Shown here one piece after another: positions 42,926 through 52,432 of a DNA stretch of 64,000 bases (position 1 is its first letter; each line of letters starts with the position of its first letter). The stretch is taken from the NCBI GenBank assembly GCA_003184365.1, contig NKYR01000050.1, forward strand, positions 1 to 64,000. The letters run 5' to 3'. The stretch comes from Evernia prunastri (Eukaryota; Ascomycota; Lecanoromycetes; Lecanorales; Parmeliaceae). Both the position numbers and the translations under genes were made by a program. The notes under the pieces were generated by a model. It ran no database searches, was not told the origin of the DNA, and saw nothing but the letters and a program-made list of their open reading frames with translations.

Positions 42926-44419
42926 ATGTCTTCCCGAATTCCTCCTCATCATATCTTCCGAGACCAGGGTCTCAAGTCTACGGACAACCGGATATCAGCA
43001 GCTTTCAGCAGCAGCTCTTCCTCCAGTACCGGTTGCCCCACCTGTATTGGTCCAGGATCAAGCATTGAGCACTCACCTATTGGCTCAGAATGCACACCGT
43101 GTCTCAGTGATCCTAATGCTGCCGGATGCTGCCGCTTCCCGGCCAACGCAGAGGAGCATCACAATCTCTCAGGATGCATTGAGCCTGGTTGCCCTGAAGC
43201 TATATGCAATGAATGTTTGGAACACGACGAGTATTGCGATGAGTGCGGTGTGGACTGTGTGTCAGACTGCGGAATCCCCTTTGACTGCGACGAGCTCGAC
43301 ATCAGAGTTGACGATACTTACTCCTTCGAGGGCTCTCACTCTGAGCTCTTTGGCGATCAAACGGCGCAAACATTTGGCTTCGGCCGCCCTCTTCCTCAGC
43401 TTGCCATGGAGAATCCGATGATCGAGTCGGACAACTTTGGCAAAATTGTTGATGATACAACGTTATCTACACATCCTGGATATAGCGTGAACCAGATTTA
43501 TCCAGGCCCGAGACTACAGCCGAATCGCGTTTTCCGCGTTCCGAGAGATCCTCATCCACAACCTAGTCCCCCGCATGCCACTTCATCCAGCAGACCAAGC
43601 TACAGATCTGCCTTTCCAGGGCTACAAAGCCAGGAGCCCATACCTCCCAATCTTTCTCACCTCCCACACAACAGTCCTCCTTTCACATATTCAGCAGACT
43701 CTCCCCATGATCCCACAGACTTCACTCCAAATGCGCATTACGATCACATTAATCTGCTCACCGAGAGGAGTGACTCGACAAATCCAACCTCTCATCCTTT
43801 GCGGTGCCAGTGGGCTGACTCGAATGGAGAGCCATGTGGAATGACCTTGGGACTGGGGAACGATATGCACGAACACTTGAAAACCGCCCACGGCGTCAAA
43901 AATGAAGTCTTCTGCCGTTGGGTCGGCTGCGCTGTCGGTGTCCTTGGGGCACACGCCCACAGATTTGCCAGCAGTGTTGAGCGGCATACGTGGGGTCACA
44001 GTGGATATCGTCCCTACAAGTGCTCGGCCTGCAACGAAGGATTCGCTGCTGCCAGTGTCCGCGACGAGCATTACACCAACATCCATCTACGCAAGAAGGT
44101 CTACTCTTGTGACATGTGTTCTCATCAATGCACAAGCGCTACCAACCTTAAGAGGCACAAGGACGACAAGCACAGTACAGAGAGATTTCAGTGCGAATTC
44201 TGCAACCGTATTGGCAAAAGAAGGCTCTTCCCTCGCGGACCAAATCTGGCACGTCACTTTCGAAATTGCAAGTACGTACAGGCTCAATTCCCAGAGGCCG
44301 CTGTCGCAGGGAAAGCAAAAGCCGATTGGCTTCCACCTGGTTATAAGAGAGGTCACCATGGCATGGATAGGGCTAAGGTCACACCGCCAAATTATTTGCC
44401 GGCGCAGAATGATGTATGA
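42926..44419 (+). CDS. C2H2 zinc-finger protein with Cys-rich N-terminus (497 aa)
   Basis: Single-exon gene starting MSSRIPPHHIF. Residues 37-121 hold fifteen cysteines in CxxC-type pairs (CPTC, CNEC, CDEC), a possible zinc-binding module. A Pro/Ser-rich middle follows. From about residue 290 comes an array of C2H2-like fingers: CQWADSNGEPC with HLKTAH; CRWVGC with HTWGH; YKCSACNEGF with HYTNIH; YSCDMCSHQC with HKDDKH; and FQCEFCNRIG with HFRNC, which lacks the final His in normal place. It is likely a nuclear regulator, but target genes cannot be told from sequence. It is head to head with the histidine kinase and ends 114 bp from the convergent DUF6604 gene. Confidence 0.85.
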   Translation: MSSRIPPHHIFRDQGLKSTDNRISAAFSSSSSSSTGCPTCIGPGSSIEHSPIGSECTPCLSDPNAAGCCRFPANAEEHHNLSGCIEPGCPEAICNECLEHDEYCDECGVDCVSDCGIPFDCDELDIRVDDTYSFEGSHSELFGDQTAQTFGFGRPLPQLAMENPMIESDNFGKIVDDTTLSTHPGYSVNQIYPGPRLQPNRVFRVPRDPHPQPSPPHATSSSRPSYRSAFPGLQSQEPIPPNLSHLPHNSPPFTYSADSPHDPTDFTPNAHYDHINLLTERSDSTNPTSHPLRCQWADSNGEPCGMTLGLGNDMHEHLKTAHGVKNEVFCRWVGCAVGVLGAHAHRFASSVERHTWGHSGYRPYKCSACNEGFAAASVRDEHYTNIHLRKKVYSCDMCSHQCTSATNLKRHKDDKHSTERFQCEFCNRIGKRRLFPRGPNLARHFRNCKYVQAQFPEAAVAGKAKADWLPPGYKRGHHGMDRAKVTPPNYLPAQNDV

Positions 44420-44533
44420 TTTGCTATGCACAAGACCAGTTCCGATAATGTTCAAACCGTGTACTCCACGCGAAAATCTCAAAGGTCATCCAAAAATTCA
44501 CAGATCTTTTCGGCTAAGACTAAAACGGAAAGC

Positions 44534-46949
44534 TCAGAAGGTCTTCCACAAGAAGTCATCCACGCTTCTTTCGCCCAATTCTAGAATCATGGCTTCCTTG
44601 CATGTATCTACCAACTCCTTACACCCGAACGGCTGCATTTTATGCTCGTTGGCTTTGTAGCGATCGGCGCATTGAAGTATCACATCCAAGAAACAAAGAC
44701 AATTCCGTCCGCGGTCTTCACCATCATGTGTTTTGTCACTTATCATGGAAATGATCGGCAAACAGCTCATGTAAACCTTGAAGAAGTTGACTCTCGCGAT
44801 CGGGAAAGGACCGGCGAAGTCAGCAAGGACCGCTTTCTGCAGGTGGGAAAACTGGTGCGGGCATGCATTCGACGTGCTCTCCTGCCTCGGGTGGTTGTGC
44901 GCGCATGTATGTCTCTTCTGTTCTTTTACAAAGGCACCAGGGTCCGAGAGAGCATGGGAACGATTCCAAAGATCTTCGTTGACATGGTAGCCTTTTTCCT
45001 TGATGTGATAGAAGAGGGAGATTTTGCAGTAAGCGAACCTCGTGTCGTTTGCCTCTTTTCGCAATCCAAATCCGGCTGTAGCTTTTGCAGTGTGAGCTGG
45101 CACCGCCATATGGTGAGATCCAGACTTGTGGTCTGACGAATCTGGCTTGAACTTCAACCTGCCACCCATGTACCTGACGCAGCAAGACTTGAAGTTTCGA
45201 CTCGGGCGTCCTCCGGGAAACAGAACATCGTTGAACGTGTCACGAAGCTGCTCGAGCAAGGGGATCGATCTGAAGCCGGTAAATTCCCTCAGGATGTGAT
45301 ACACATGCACAACAGAGCCCACGTAATGTCGATAGCTAAACAAGCGCAACCCATAGTAGAACAGGGTTTCGTGCATCTCGAGAACATGTGACCCCGACAC
45401 CCAGGGTGATTGGAAGTACAAGTCGAAGCACTTTTCTTGGAGGAATGCTTTCAGTTCCGATTCCAAGTTTTCCAAGTGGAACGCTAGTGTCTGATAGCAG
45501 CGGCAAGGCATGCTCGAATGGCCGAGTACAGTGCCTACACTGGGAAGCGCCTCCTGCGCCAGCTTGAGCGCTTGCACCCGGCAGCTGGGAGGCGCGCATA
45601 CTCCTTGACCTGCCAACATGAAGCTCTTGTAGACTTCGAGCAGCATGCGAAGCCCAAACACGCATCGGAGACCGTTCACATCATTCTCCTTATGCGTAAG
45701 AAAATAACCGACCTCTGCATACAGAGGCGTCCCGGCACGAACGATATCTGTCGGCACGCATTTGGCTCGCACGTGCTGTTGGATGTTGTGCAAAAACATG
45801 TTCAGACAGTTCTCATCCGCTTCCGTCGAATTTGGTCCTATTCGAAGAACGATGTTTGAAGGTTTCGGCATGCAAGTCTCGCATTCGGGTTTTGCCTCCC
45901 GCACGCTGTCCTTGAGGTGTAGTAGCAGATGCCATGACTGTTGTAAATTTTCGATTGATTGGGTCACCGAAGAGTCCAAACCAACCTCGAGAGCTTTGGA
46001 TGCTACTGGAGTATCTTGCATGCGCAGCAATTTAGTGCCCAACACCCCGGGCTCGGAGCCATCGCATAGCAGCTTCAGTCGCTGCTCGACTCCTTCGAAT
46101 CTCGCAAAAGCAACATTGGTAATGAGAGCCGCGACTACCAGAGGGGTCTCACGCTTTCCAGCCTGCTCCCAAACCTCTTTCGTTGCGAGCAGTAGATCGT
46201 CCATCTCCTGAAATAGTTTCCCATCAGACTAATCGGCGATGACAGTGGAGGCGGATTTACCTGAAGTTCTTTGCGGATCTCAAATGCATCACCCAATGGG
46301 TCATCAAAAAGTTCGGGGGTACCATCAATCCGTGGCACGGTCGCGACACCTGCTCTCGCGCCTTCTCCGTCACCATGATCGCTTGTGAAGTCGGTCTCGC
46401 AGTCACAAGCAGTATCCGTCGTGCCCAATCTGAGGGCGGCAAATCGATTTCTCACGAGGGTTTGTCTTTTCCGGCCACCGGTTCGCTTGCAATCCTCCAC
46501 GGGCTTGGCGCAACATTCACAGAGGCCGGTATAGATCTTGGTCAGGCTGCATTCTCATACGTCGCTTGTCAGCAGGGCAGAGGACGCGAATGGTGATTTG
46601 CCCACCTCTCGGTGAAGAACTCATGATTGACCGTGTCCTCGCCGGCCAGGTGGGGCCCAGTTTTGGTCCTGAAGAAGTTGCTGAGTTGGGTGCGAGCGGC
46701 GATGACTTGGCGGAACTGGAAATCGATGGTGTCGGGCATGACGACGGCCTTTTTCTGCACGACTTCGGCGAGGCCGAGGAGGTCCCGGATGGAGATCCTG
46801 TGGAGACGTGTGAACTTGCTGGTGCCATGGCTCATGAGCCATGCGATGATGGCTCTGGTGTCTTGTTTGTACTGGACGTATGTATCGAAGAGGGAGGGAG
46901 GGATGCGCCCTCCGCTGGGGGCGGATAGATGGGAGGTACTAATCAGCAT
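44534..46949 (-). CDS. DUF6604-domain protein (767 aa)
   Basis: The ATG at 46947-46949 begins MLISTSHLSAPSGG. Exons 46949-46606, 46546-46261 and 46207-44534 sum to 768 codons. Introns are 59 and 53 bp; the first uses a GTGGGC donor with a GCTGAC branch point, the second GTAAAT. The N-terminal YVQYKQDTRAIIAWLMSHG, the MPDTIDFQFRQVIAAR segment and NHEFFTE agree with the DUF6604 domain found near the N-terminus of many ascomycete proteins of unknown role. The rest is helical, with several His/Cys-containing motifs but no known enzyme signature. No signal peptide or membrane span. The domain name rests on recalled consensus, so a domain search would settle it. Confidence 0.75.
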
Positions 46950-48090
46950 GTTTGGCGATGCCTTGCATGTAATCTCCGAGGTTGCTTGTCAGACTTCTCC
47001 CGGTTGTCAATGCCTTGGCTTATTCTGGAACCGGGGATATCAGTATTGTAGAATACTGAAAAAGGGTTGTGGTTTTGGGATTCTTGATGCGAACATGACG
47101 ATAGGGAGGGGTGCGATGACGGAATGGTTCGCATGGTTGGATTGATTGGTGTAAAGGTGTTTTGGTGTATAGCAAGCAACTGAGGACCTTGAAGTAGGCT
47201 AGGTATTGCGTGTAATCTGGGGTGAATGATGACTAAGGAAGGTTTTATCAGGTGGTTAGATAGGGTAAAGTAGCTCATGCTTGTGTTTTTCTTGTTTTTT
47301 TTTTTTTCCTTTTCTTTCTGTTTTTTGTTTTGATGAGAAGTCCAGTGTTCCACTGTTGGGCCGAGGAGTTATTCGGATTGATGGATACGATGCGGTAGTT
47401 TGAGAAGCTTACCTTACCTCATGGATTGGATGATATCCTACCAAGGGGTTGCATTATCCTCAAGGTCCTCAATTCACTAGTCCCCTTCTAGACCCAAGCA
47501 ACGCCCCATTCACCAGGGTACACAAAATATACAAAGTACGAACTACACATGAGATGATGAAAATACCTAAGGTAAGGTGGGCATGAACAGGCAAGATACC
47601 TAAGGTAGGTACCTATGAGAACACACAGTAAGTGTGGGAAAGAGCAAAGGCTTTATGCAGGCTTAATCACATGGAGTAAAGCTTCATCGGCCAGACCTAC
47701 TTGACTTTTATCTCAAGGTACTTACCTTACCACTTACCGTATCATCCTTCGTAGATCCTCGTGCAGTAGGCTCCCAAACTATCGTGCTTACTTTTCAACA
47801 TCAAGGTCCTCAATACAGCCTTGTCTGTCATTATTGCTTTCTTATCCTCTCTTCCCCCCCACCCCCCNCCCCCCCCCCACACTCCATAAGTCTCCTAAAG
47901 TATCTTATCCCTTTCAACCTCCACCTCTGCTAATCTAAATTTAAATACCCACATTCCACCTCAGGATAAAGTGAGAGAAGAGATACACCCTCCCTAAAAG
48001 AAAGGAGCGCAGAAAGGGAAGAAAAGCGGAAAGAAAAAAAAAGAAAAAAAAGCCACCACAACGGTCAAAACCACCAAACCACCAAACACA
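46950..48090. promoter_or_regulatory. Upstream region of the ZIP transporter gene with AGGT-type repeats
   Basis: The 1.1 kb between divergent genes has two copies of ATACCTAAGGTA about 36 bp apart (near 47561 and 47597). It also has three TCAAGGT motifs (near 47459, 47713 and 47800), two of which sit in the repeat CAAGGTCCTCAAT. These resemble AAGGT half sites of the zinc-responsive element ACCTTNAAGGT bound by Zap1/ZafA regulators, without an exact full match. A long pyrimidine-rich tract precedes the start codon. Confidence 0.35.
47868..47868. other. Single N in a poly(C) run
   Basis: One N interrupts a run of cytosines on both sides (about 47854-47878). This is likely an unresolved homopolymer length or a contig join. 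Confidence 0.8.
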
Positions 48091-49236
48091 ATGTCTTCCA
48101 ACGACTTCGGCACCGCAAACTTCAACTCCTCCAACGTCGACCTCGCCACCGCCGACCCCCGCGACGTCATCTGCGCCATCGCCGCCTCCGCCAACGACTA
48201 CAACGGCCAGCTCGGCGCCCGCGTCTCCGCCCTCTTCGTCATCATGATCGTCTCCTCCTGCGCCACCTTCTTCCCCGTCGTCGCCAAGCGCATCCCCCGC
48301 CTCCGCGTCCCCCTCTACGTCTACCTCTTCGCCCGCTACTTCGGCGCCGGCGTCATCGTCGCCACCGCCTTCATCCACCTCCTCGACCCGGCTTACGGCG
48401 AGATCGGACCCAACACCTGCGTCGGCATGACGGGCGGCTGGGCCAGCTATTCCTGGTGCCCGGCTATTGTTCTTACGGCTGTGATGCTGATTTTCTTGCT
48501 CGATTTTGGGGCGGAGCGCTATGTTGAGCTGAAGTATGGCTACAGCGCCGAGCAGGACATCCAGGGCGCCGTCACGGGCGTCAAGGACGGCGACATCGCC
48601 GACGAGGGCAAAACGGCTCCTCCCCCTGCCCACCCCCGGAGAGGTTCCCGAGCGAACGTCCCCATCGCCATGACCGGCTACTCCAAGGGCTTCGAGGACG
48701 TCGAAGAGAGCGCGAACGCCGGCCTCGACTCCGACAGCGCCCGCCTCGCCTTCAAGCAGCAGATCGCCGCCTTCCTCATCCTCGAGTTCGGCGTCATCTT
48801 CCACTCCGTCATCATCGGGCTCAACCTCGGCGTCGTCGGCTCCGAGTTCAGCACCCTCTACGCCGTCCTCGTCTTCCACCAGTCCTTCGAGGGCCTCGGC
48901 ATCGGCGCCCGCATGTCCGCCATCCCTTTCAAGCCGGGCTCCTGGCTCCCCTGGGCCCTCTGCGCCGCGTACGGCTTGACCACGCCGATTGCGATCGCGG
49001 TGGGTTTGGGGGTCCGCACGACGTATAATCCGAATTCCTTCACGGCGAATGTGGTGAGTGGGGTGTTGGATTCGATGAGCGCGGGGATTCTCATCTATAC
49101 GGGCTTGGTGGAGTTGCTGGCGAGGGATTTCTTGTTTAATCCGGCGAGGACGAGGGATGGGAGGCGGTTGGCGTTCATGATGGCGACTACGTTCCTCGGG
49201 GCGGGCATTATGGCGTTGTTGGGGAAGTGGGCTTGA
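48091..49236 (+). CDS. ZIP-family zinc transporter, plasma-membrane Zrt type (381 aa)
   Basis: Imports Zn2+ into the cytosol. Single-exon frame starting MSSNDFGTANF. It has eight predicted spans with the ZIP order: TM1-3 (including ARYFGAGVIVATAFIHLLDP), a variable cytosolic loop at about residues 150-220, then TM4 with FGVIFHSVIIGLNLG (His238) and TM5 with HQSFEGLGIGAR (His263, Glu267). These conserved residues form the binuclear metal site known in ZIP proteins. The variable loop has only one His (His181), whereas many Zrt proteins carry a His-rich string there. Third-codon positions of the 5' half are strongly C-biased, which suggests high expression. The gene is closest to fungal Zrt1/ZrfA-C, but the exact orthologue is not assigned. 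Confidence 0.93.
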   Translation: MSSNDFGTANFNSSNVDLATADPRDVICAIAASANDYNGQLGARVSALFVIMIVSSCATFFPVVAKRIPRLRVPLYVYLFARYFGAGVIVATAFIHLLDPAYGEIGPNTCVGMTGGWASYSWCPAIVLTAVMLIFLLDFGAERYVELKYGYSAEQDIQGAVTGVKDGDIADEGKTAPPPAHPRRGSRANVPIAMTGYSKGFEDVEESANAGLDSDSARLAFKQQIAAFLILEFGVIFHSVIIGLNLGVVGSEFSTLYAVLVFHQSFEGLGIGARMSAIPFKPGSWLPWALCAAYGLTTPIAIAVGLGVRTTYNPNSFTANVVSGVLDSMSAGILIYTGLVELLARDFLFNPARTRDGRRLAFMMATTFLGAGIMALLGKWA

Positions 49237-52200
49237 GGCCTGGCCTGGCCTGGGGCTTGTGGGGAGGTGAGGGGGGGTTTAAGAGGAGGCTTTTTGGCCG
49301 TTCCTCTCTCTCTCTCTCTCTCTCTCCACAGGGTGAGGGTGGCTGTATTACGAAATTGTGCATTAGGGAGGTGCAGGCGGTCGCTTTTCACTGCGCTTCC
49401 GCTGTATTGTTAATTAGAGGTCAAGGTAGATATCAACACTGATACATATACCCATACATGCATACATCTCCTTTGCCCGGTGTTTCTACCATCTCGTAAG
49501 CGTCTGTGCGCCATGTCAAGCCTCGGCCTTTACCGTCTCTCACTTCCTCTCCATCTCACTCTCACTATAATACAGACGCACTCCGTTCAAACGCGCGATG
49601 ATTTAGTTCACCCATTGATTGGATCTCAGGACGCGCGACTATAGTATCTTACTACTCCTCCTCCACTCACTTCTATTACTTCACTTTCCTTTACTTTACT
49701 TTACTTTACTTTACTTTGCCTTACCTTGCTCAGGTCTTATGCGCGCGCGCATTCGTTATCTGCGGGACGGGGGGTGACGGGGTCGCGATTTGCGTTTTGT
49801 GTCTTTTTCGTATCTATCTTACTCCTCCGTCTTCGTTTCACTCACTCAACAGCAGCACGGACGGACGGAAGGGTCATATCGCCAGTCGTCCCTGCCTGAC
49901 TCCGCAACTTCGCTCGGCTCGACCTGATCGTACGTGACGTGCTAATTCGTCCAATTCCGCCGTTCCTCTCCCGCCTTGCTCAATTCCCTCTCCCTCCTCT
50001 CCCCTCCCCTCCCTACCATACCCTAACCTAGCCCACCATCCAGCATCCCCATCTCCATCTCACCCCCAGCCGACGCCACTACCCAGCTCGGAGCCCATGG
50101 GACCGCCTCCGCGCTGCGAAGTCGCGATGTTGTAACGTCGCTAGCTCTGCGGATGATGCAGTCTAGGAGTCGCGTGCGTGTAGATCTCAGGGAGGGGGGG
50201 GGAAAGGTTTGTTGGTTATGAGGGAGTGGGGATTGAAATTGGAGCGTGGGGGAGGGAGGTTAGGGGAAGGGAGGGGGCGCGGTTTGAACGTTGGGGGAGC
50301 GGGGGGGCCCTGGAGTATTTCGATAGGGGTTGCTGGGTGTGGTCTCGTGCGGGATGCTTTTTTGCGAGCCAGGGGGTCCTTGTCTGGCGTTTGATTGCGC
50401 TTGGGGCGCTATGAGAAGGTGTAGGGGTGGGCGAGATATTGTCGGGATAGGTAGGTAGGGGGCCGGGGTGAGTTGGGCTTGGTGCGGTGCGGGACTGGTG
50501 CGTTGCCTGCTGGTGGTTTCGGGTTGTGTGCTTTTTGGGAGGGAACTGGGGATGATGCTGGGCAGGGAGGATGGGGAAGAGGAGAGAGTTTGGGGGGAGA
50601 GGACATGTTTGGGGTGTTTGTTTTCGTGGGTAGGTCTGGTGAGCATGTGGTGGCTTTGTGCATTTTCTGGCCTTGTTTATAATGGTGAGGAGGTACTGAG
50701 TCGGTGGATGTGTGCGGTTCGGGGCTGTGGGGTGGTCGGGATAAAAAGCACGCGCGTCTGCGGATCTGAGGTGGCGGTTTTTCAGTTTGGCGTTGATCCT
50801 TATGTTGTAGTTACTTTGTCCGCGAGTCCTGGTATTTTGGTCGATGGGTCAACAAGAAGCATTGTAAGAGTTTGCGTCTGCTGGAGATGATGGTTGACCA
50901 CTTGATATTGAGGCTATTTATGAGATGGTATTATCGATGCTGTAGATGCCGAGTATTTGCTGTTTCGTGAGGCTACTTGTGTGGGAAGGGAATGTCATTA
51001 TAGAGATTGTATATGCTGTCTGCTGTAATCTCTGGTCTGGTGAGGGGCGGGATGTTCTCGTCACATACACACTCTCTCTATTATTAGCTCTCTGTGCGCG
51101 CCGCTGACTGTAGCGTGGCGGATCCGGTGATAAGTTACAGGAGCGGGATCAAGAGGTATATGTGCAGTTCAAATTCCATCTAGATGCGAGGAGGGCGTAG
51201 CAATTCGTATCCTCACCTGCTGCTGACGTCGGGCGAGAAGAGTACCTCGGATTGATTGATTGATTGATTGGGTGAAGTATCTCGAGGGTGGTGAGGGTGA
51301 GATTCTCGCCAAGACAAGGTAGAGCTGTGCCAAGCATACTAAAGATGACTAATATAAAAACATCCTTTCATACGCCAATCAATTTGGTGGGCCAGATTAT
51401 CGAGATTACATAATATCTACTCGTATCGATCGATCTGGCCAATCATATCACCCCATCAAAAATAAGTGAGGCTATAAAAATGGTTGCGGATCCACTTGCT
51501 GCCTTCGATAGAATCTTTGTGGGAGGGTGCCCTACATCGCCCGGGCCCCCACATCATGGCCGCGTCCTGTTCTCCAACGTCATCACCCTTCAGATCCTTC
51601 TTGTTGTGATTCTTATCGAGGGCCCGAAATTGCCCAATGAGCCCAACGTTCCGTATAAATTCGCCGCCATGGAGGCATAGCGTGGTGCACTGGTGTGAAT
51701 AATATTCTCATGAGTTATCACCCTCTTTAACACCTTCCTCTTTTTCGGCCGCCCAAAGCCTACATCTTTGCCAGCCTACAGTCGTTTAGCAGGTGGCGGG
51801 CCGTCTGTTTGGCCCGCCCGCATTCACATTTGTCATTGCCGATGGGTGAACATTTCTTGTGCAGTACTTAGCGTTGACCTAGTAGGGGAACCAAGATATC
51901 AATTAGGTAAGCTGGTCAGCGAATCATGAGGCGCGCTTAGCGAATTATGTTTGGGGTCCAATCATAACAGGGCAGTGCTGAGGGCGGCTCATCCCATTTA
52001 AGAAATGAGGCTTTTGAACTCGCGTCTCTGTATACTAGTATCGCCGCAGCATAGAAATGCAGTGGCGGAGTCATGGAGTGGTGTATTCATCAGTCTTTCT
52101 TTGTTTCCTCTTCCTCTGTCATAGCTACCTCTACTCCCTTTCACCACTCCTTCCGGATTTCTTATAATAGAAAGGATGAAGAATCGCAGACATCCTCCCC

Positions 52201-52432
52201 CTGTTTTCCACCGCGCCTTACGAGTTTCTACCTTACAGGAGCTAAACAGCGGGTACGTGGTTCTTCAATCAGACGCGCTTGCCAACAAAACGGAAGTCGC
52301 GATACTATCAGTTTGCCAGCAAATATCAACAGTCTTGTAACTGATACTAAAAACATCATCATTTTCTTCGTGATCCTTAAATATACACTCATACGCGCTA
52401 TTGGCTGATTTATCGAGTAATACGAGTACGTC
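49237..52432. other. Long intergenic region with microsatellites and a strand-asymmetric G-rich tract
   Basis: About 3.2 kb without a supported gene. (TC)12 lies at 49303-49326 and (TTTAC)n at about 49689-49717. A plus-strand G-rich tract (50190-50700) yields open frames of biased composition only. (GATT)n is at about 51253-51272. A hairpin lies at 51795-51818. Confidence 0.5.
51795..51818. other. GC-rich inverted repeat
   Basis: GGCGGGCC and GGCCCGCC arms enclose the 8-base spacer GTCTGTTT, giving a perfect 8-bp stem in otherwise AT-leaning sequence. No associated gene was identified. Confidence 0.5.

Noticed and set aside
44642..46211. Plus-strand frames opposite the DUF6604 gene
   Set aside because: The minus strand gives one 768-codon spliced frame with exact phase; the plus frames are short and lack features.
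47941..48879. Minus-strand frame of 312 codons opposite the zinc transporter
   Set aside because: Glu/Asp/Gly/Val-rich translation typical of the antisense of a C-biased gene; the plus strand encodes a full ZIP protein.
50468..50890. Plus-strand 140-codon frame in a G-rich tract
   Set aside because: Composition (Gly, Val, Cys, Trp) reflects G-rich DNA; no signal peptide or domain.
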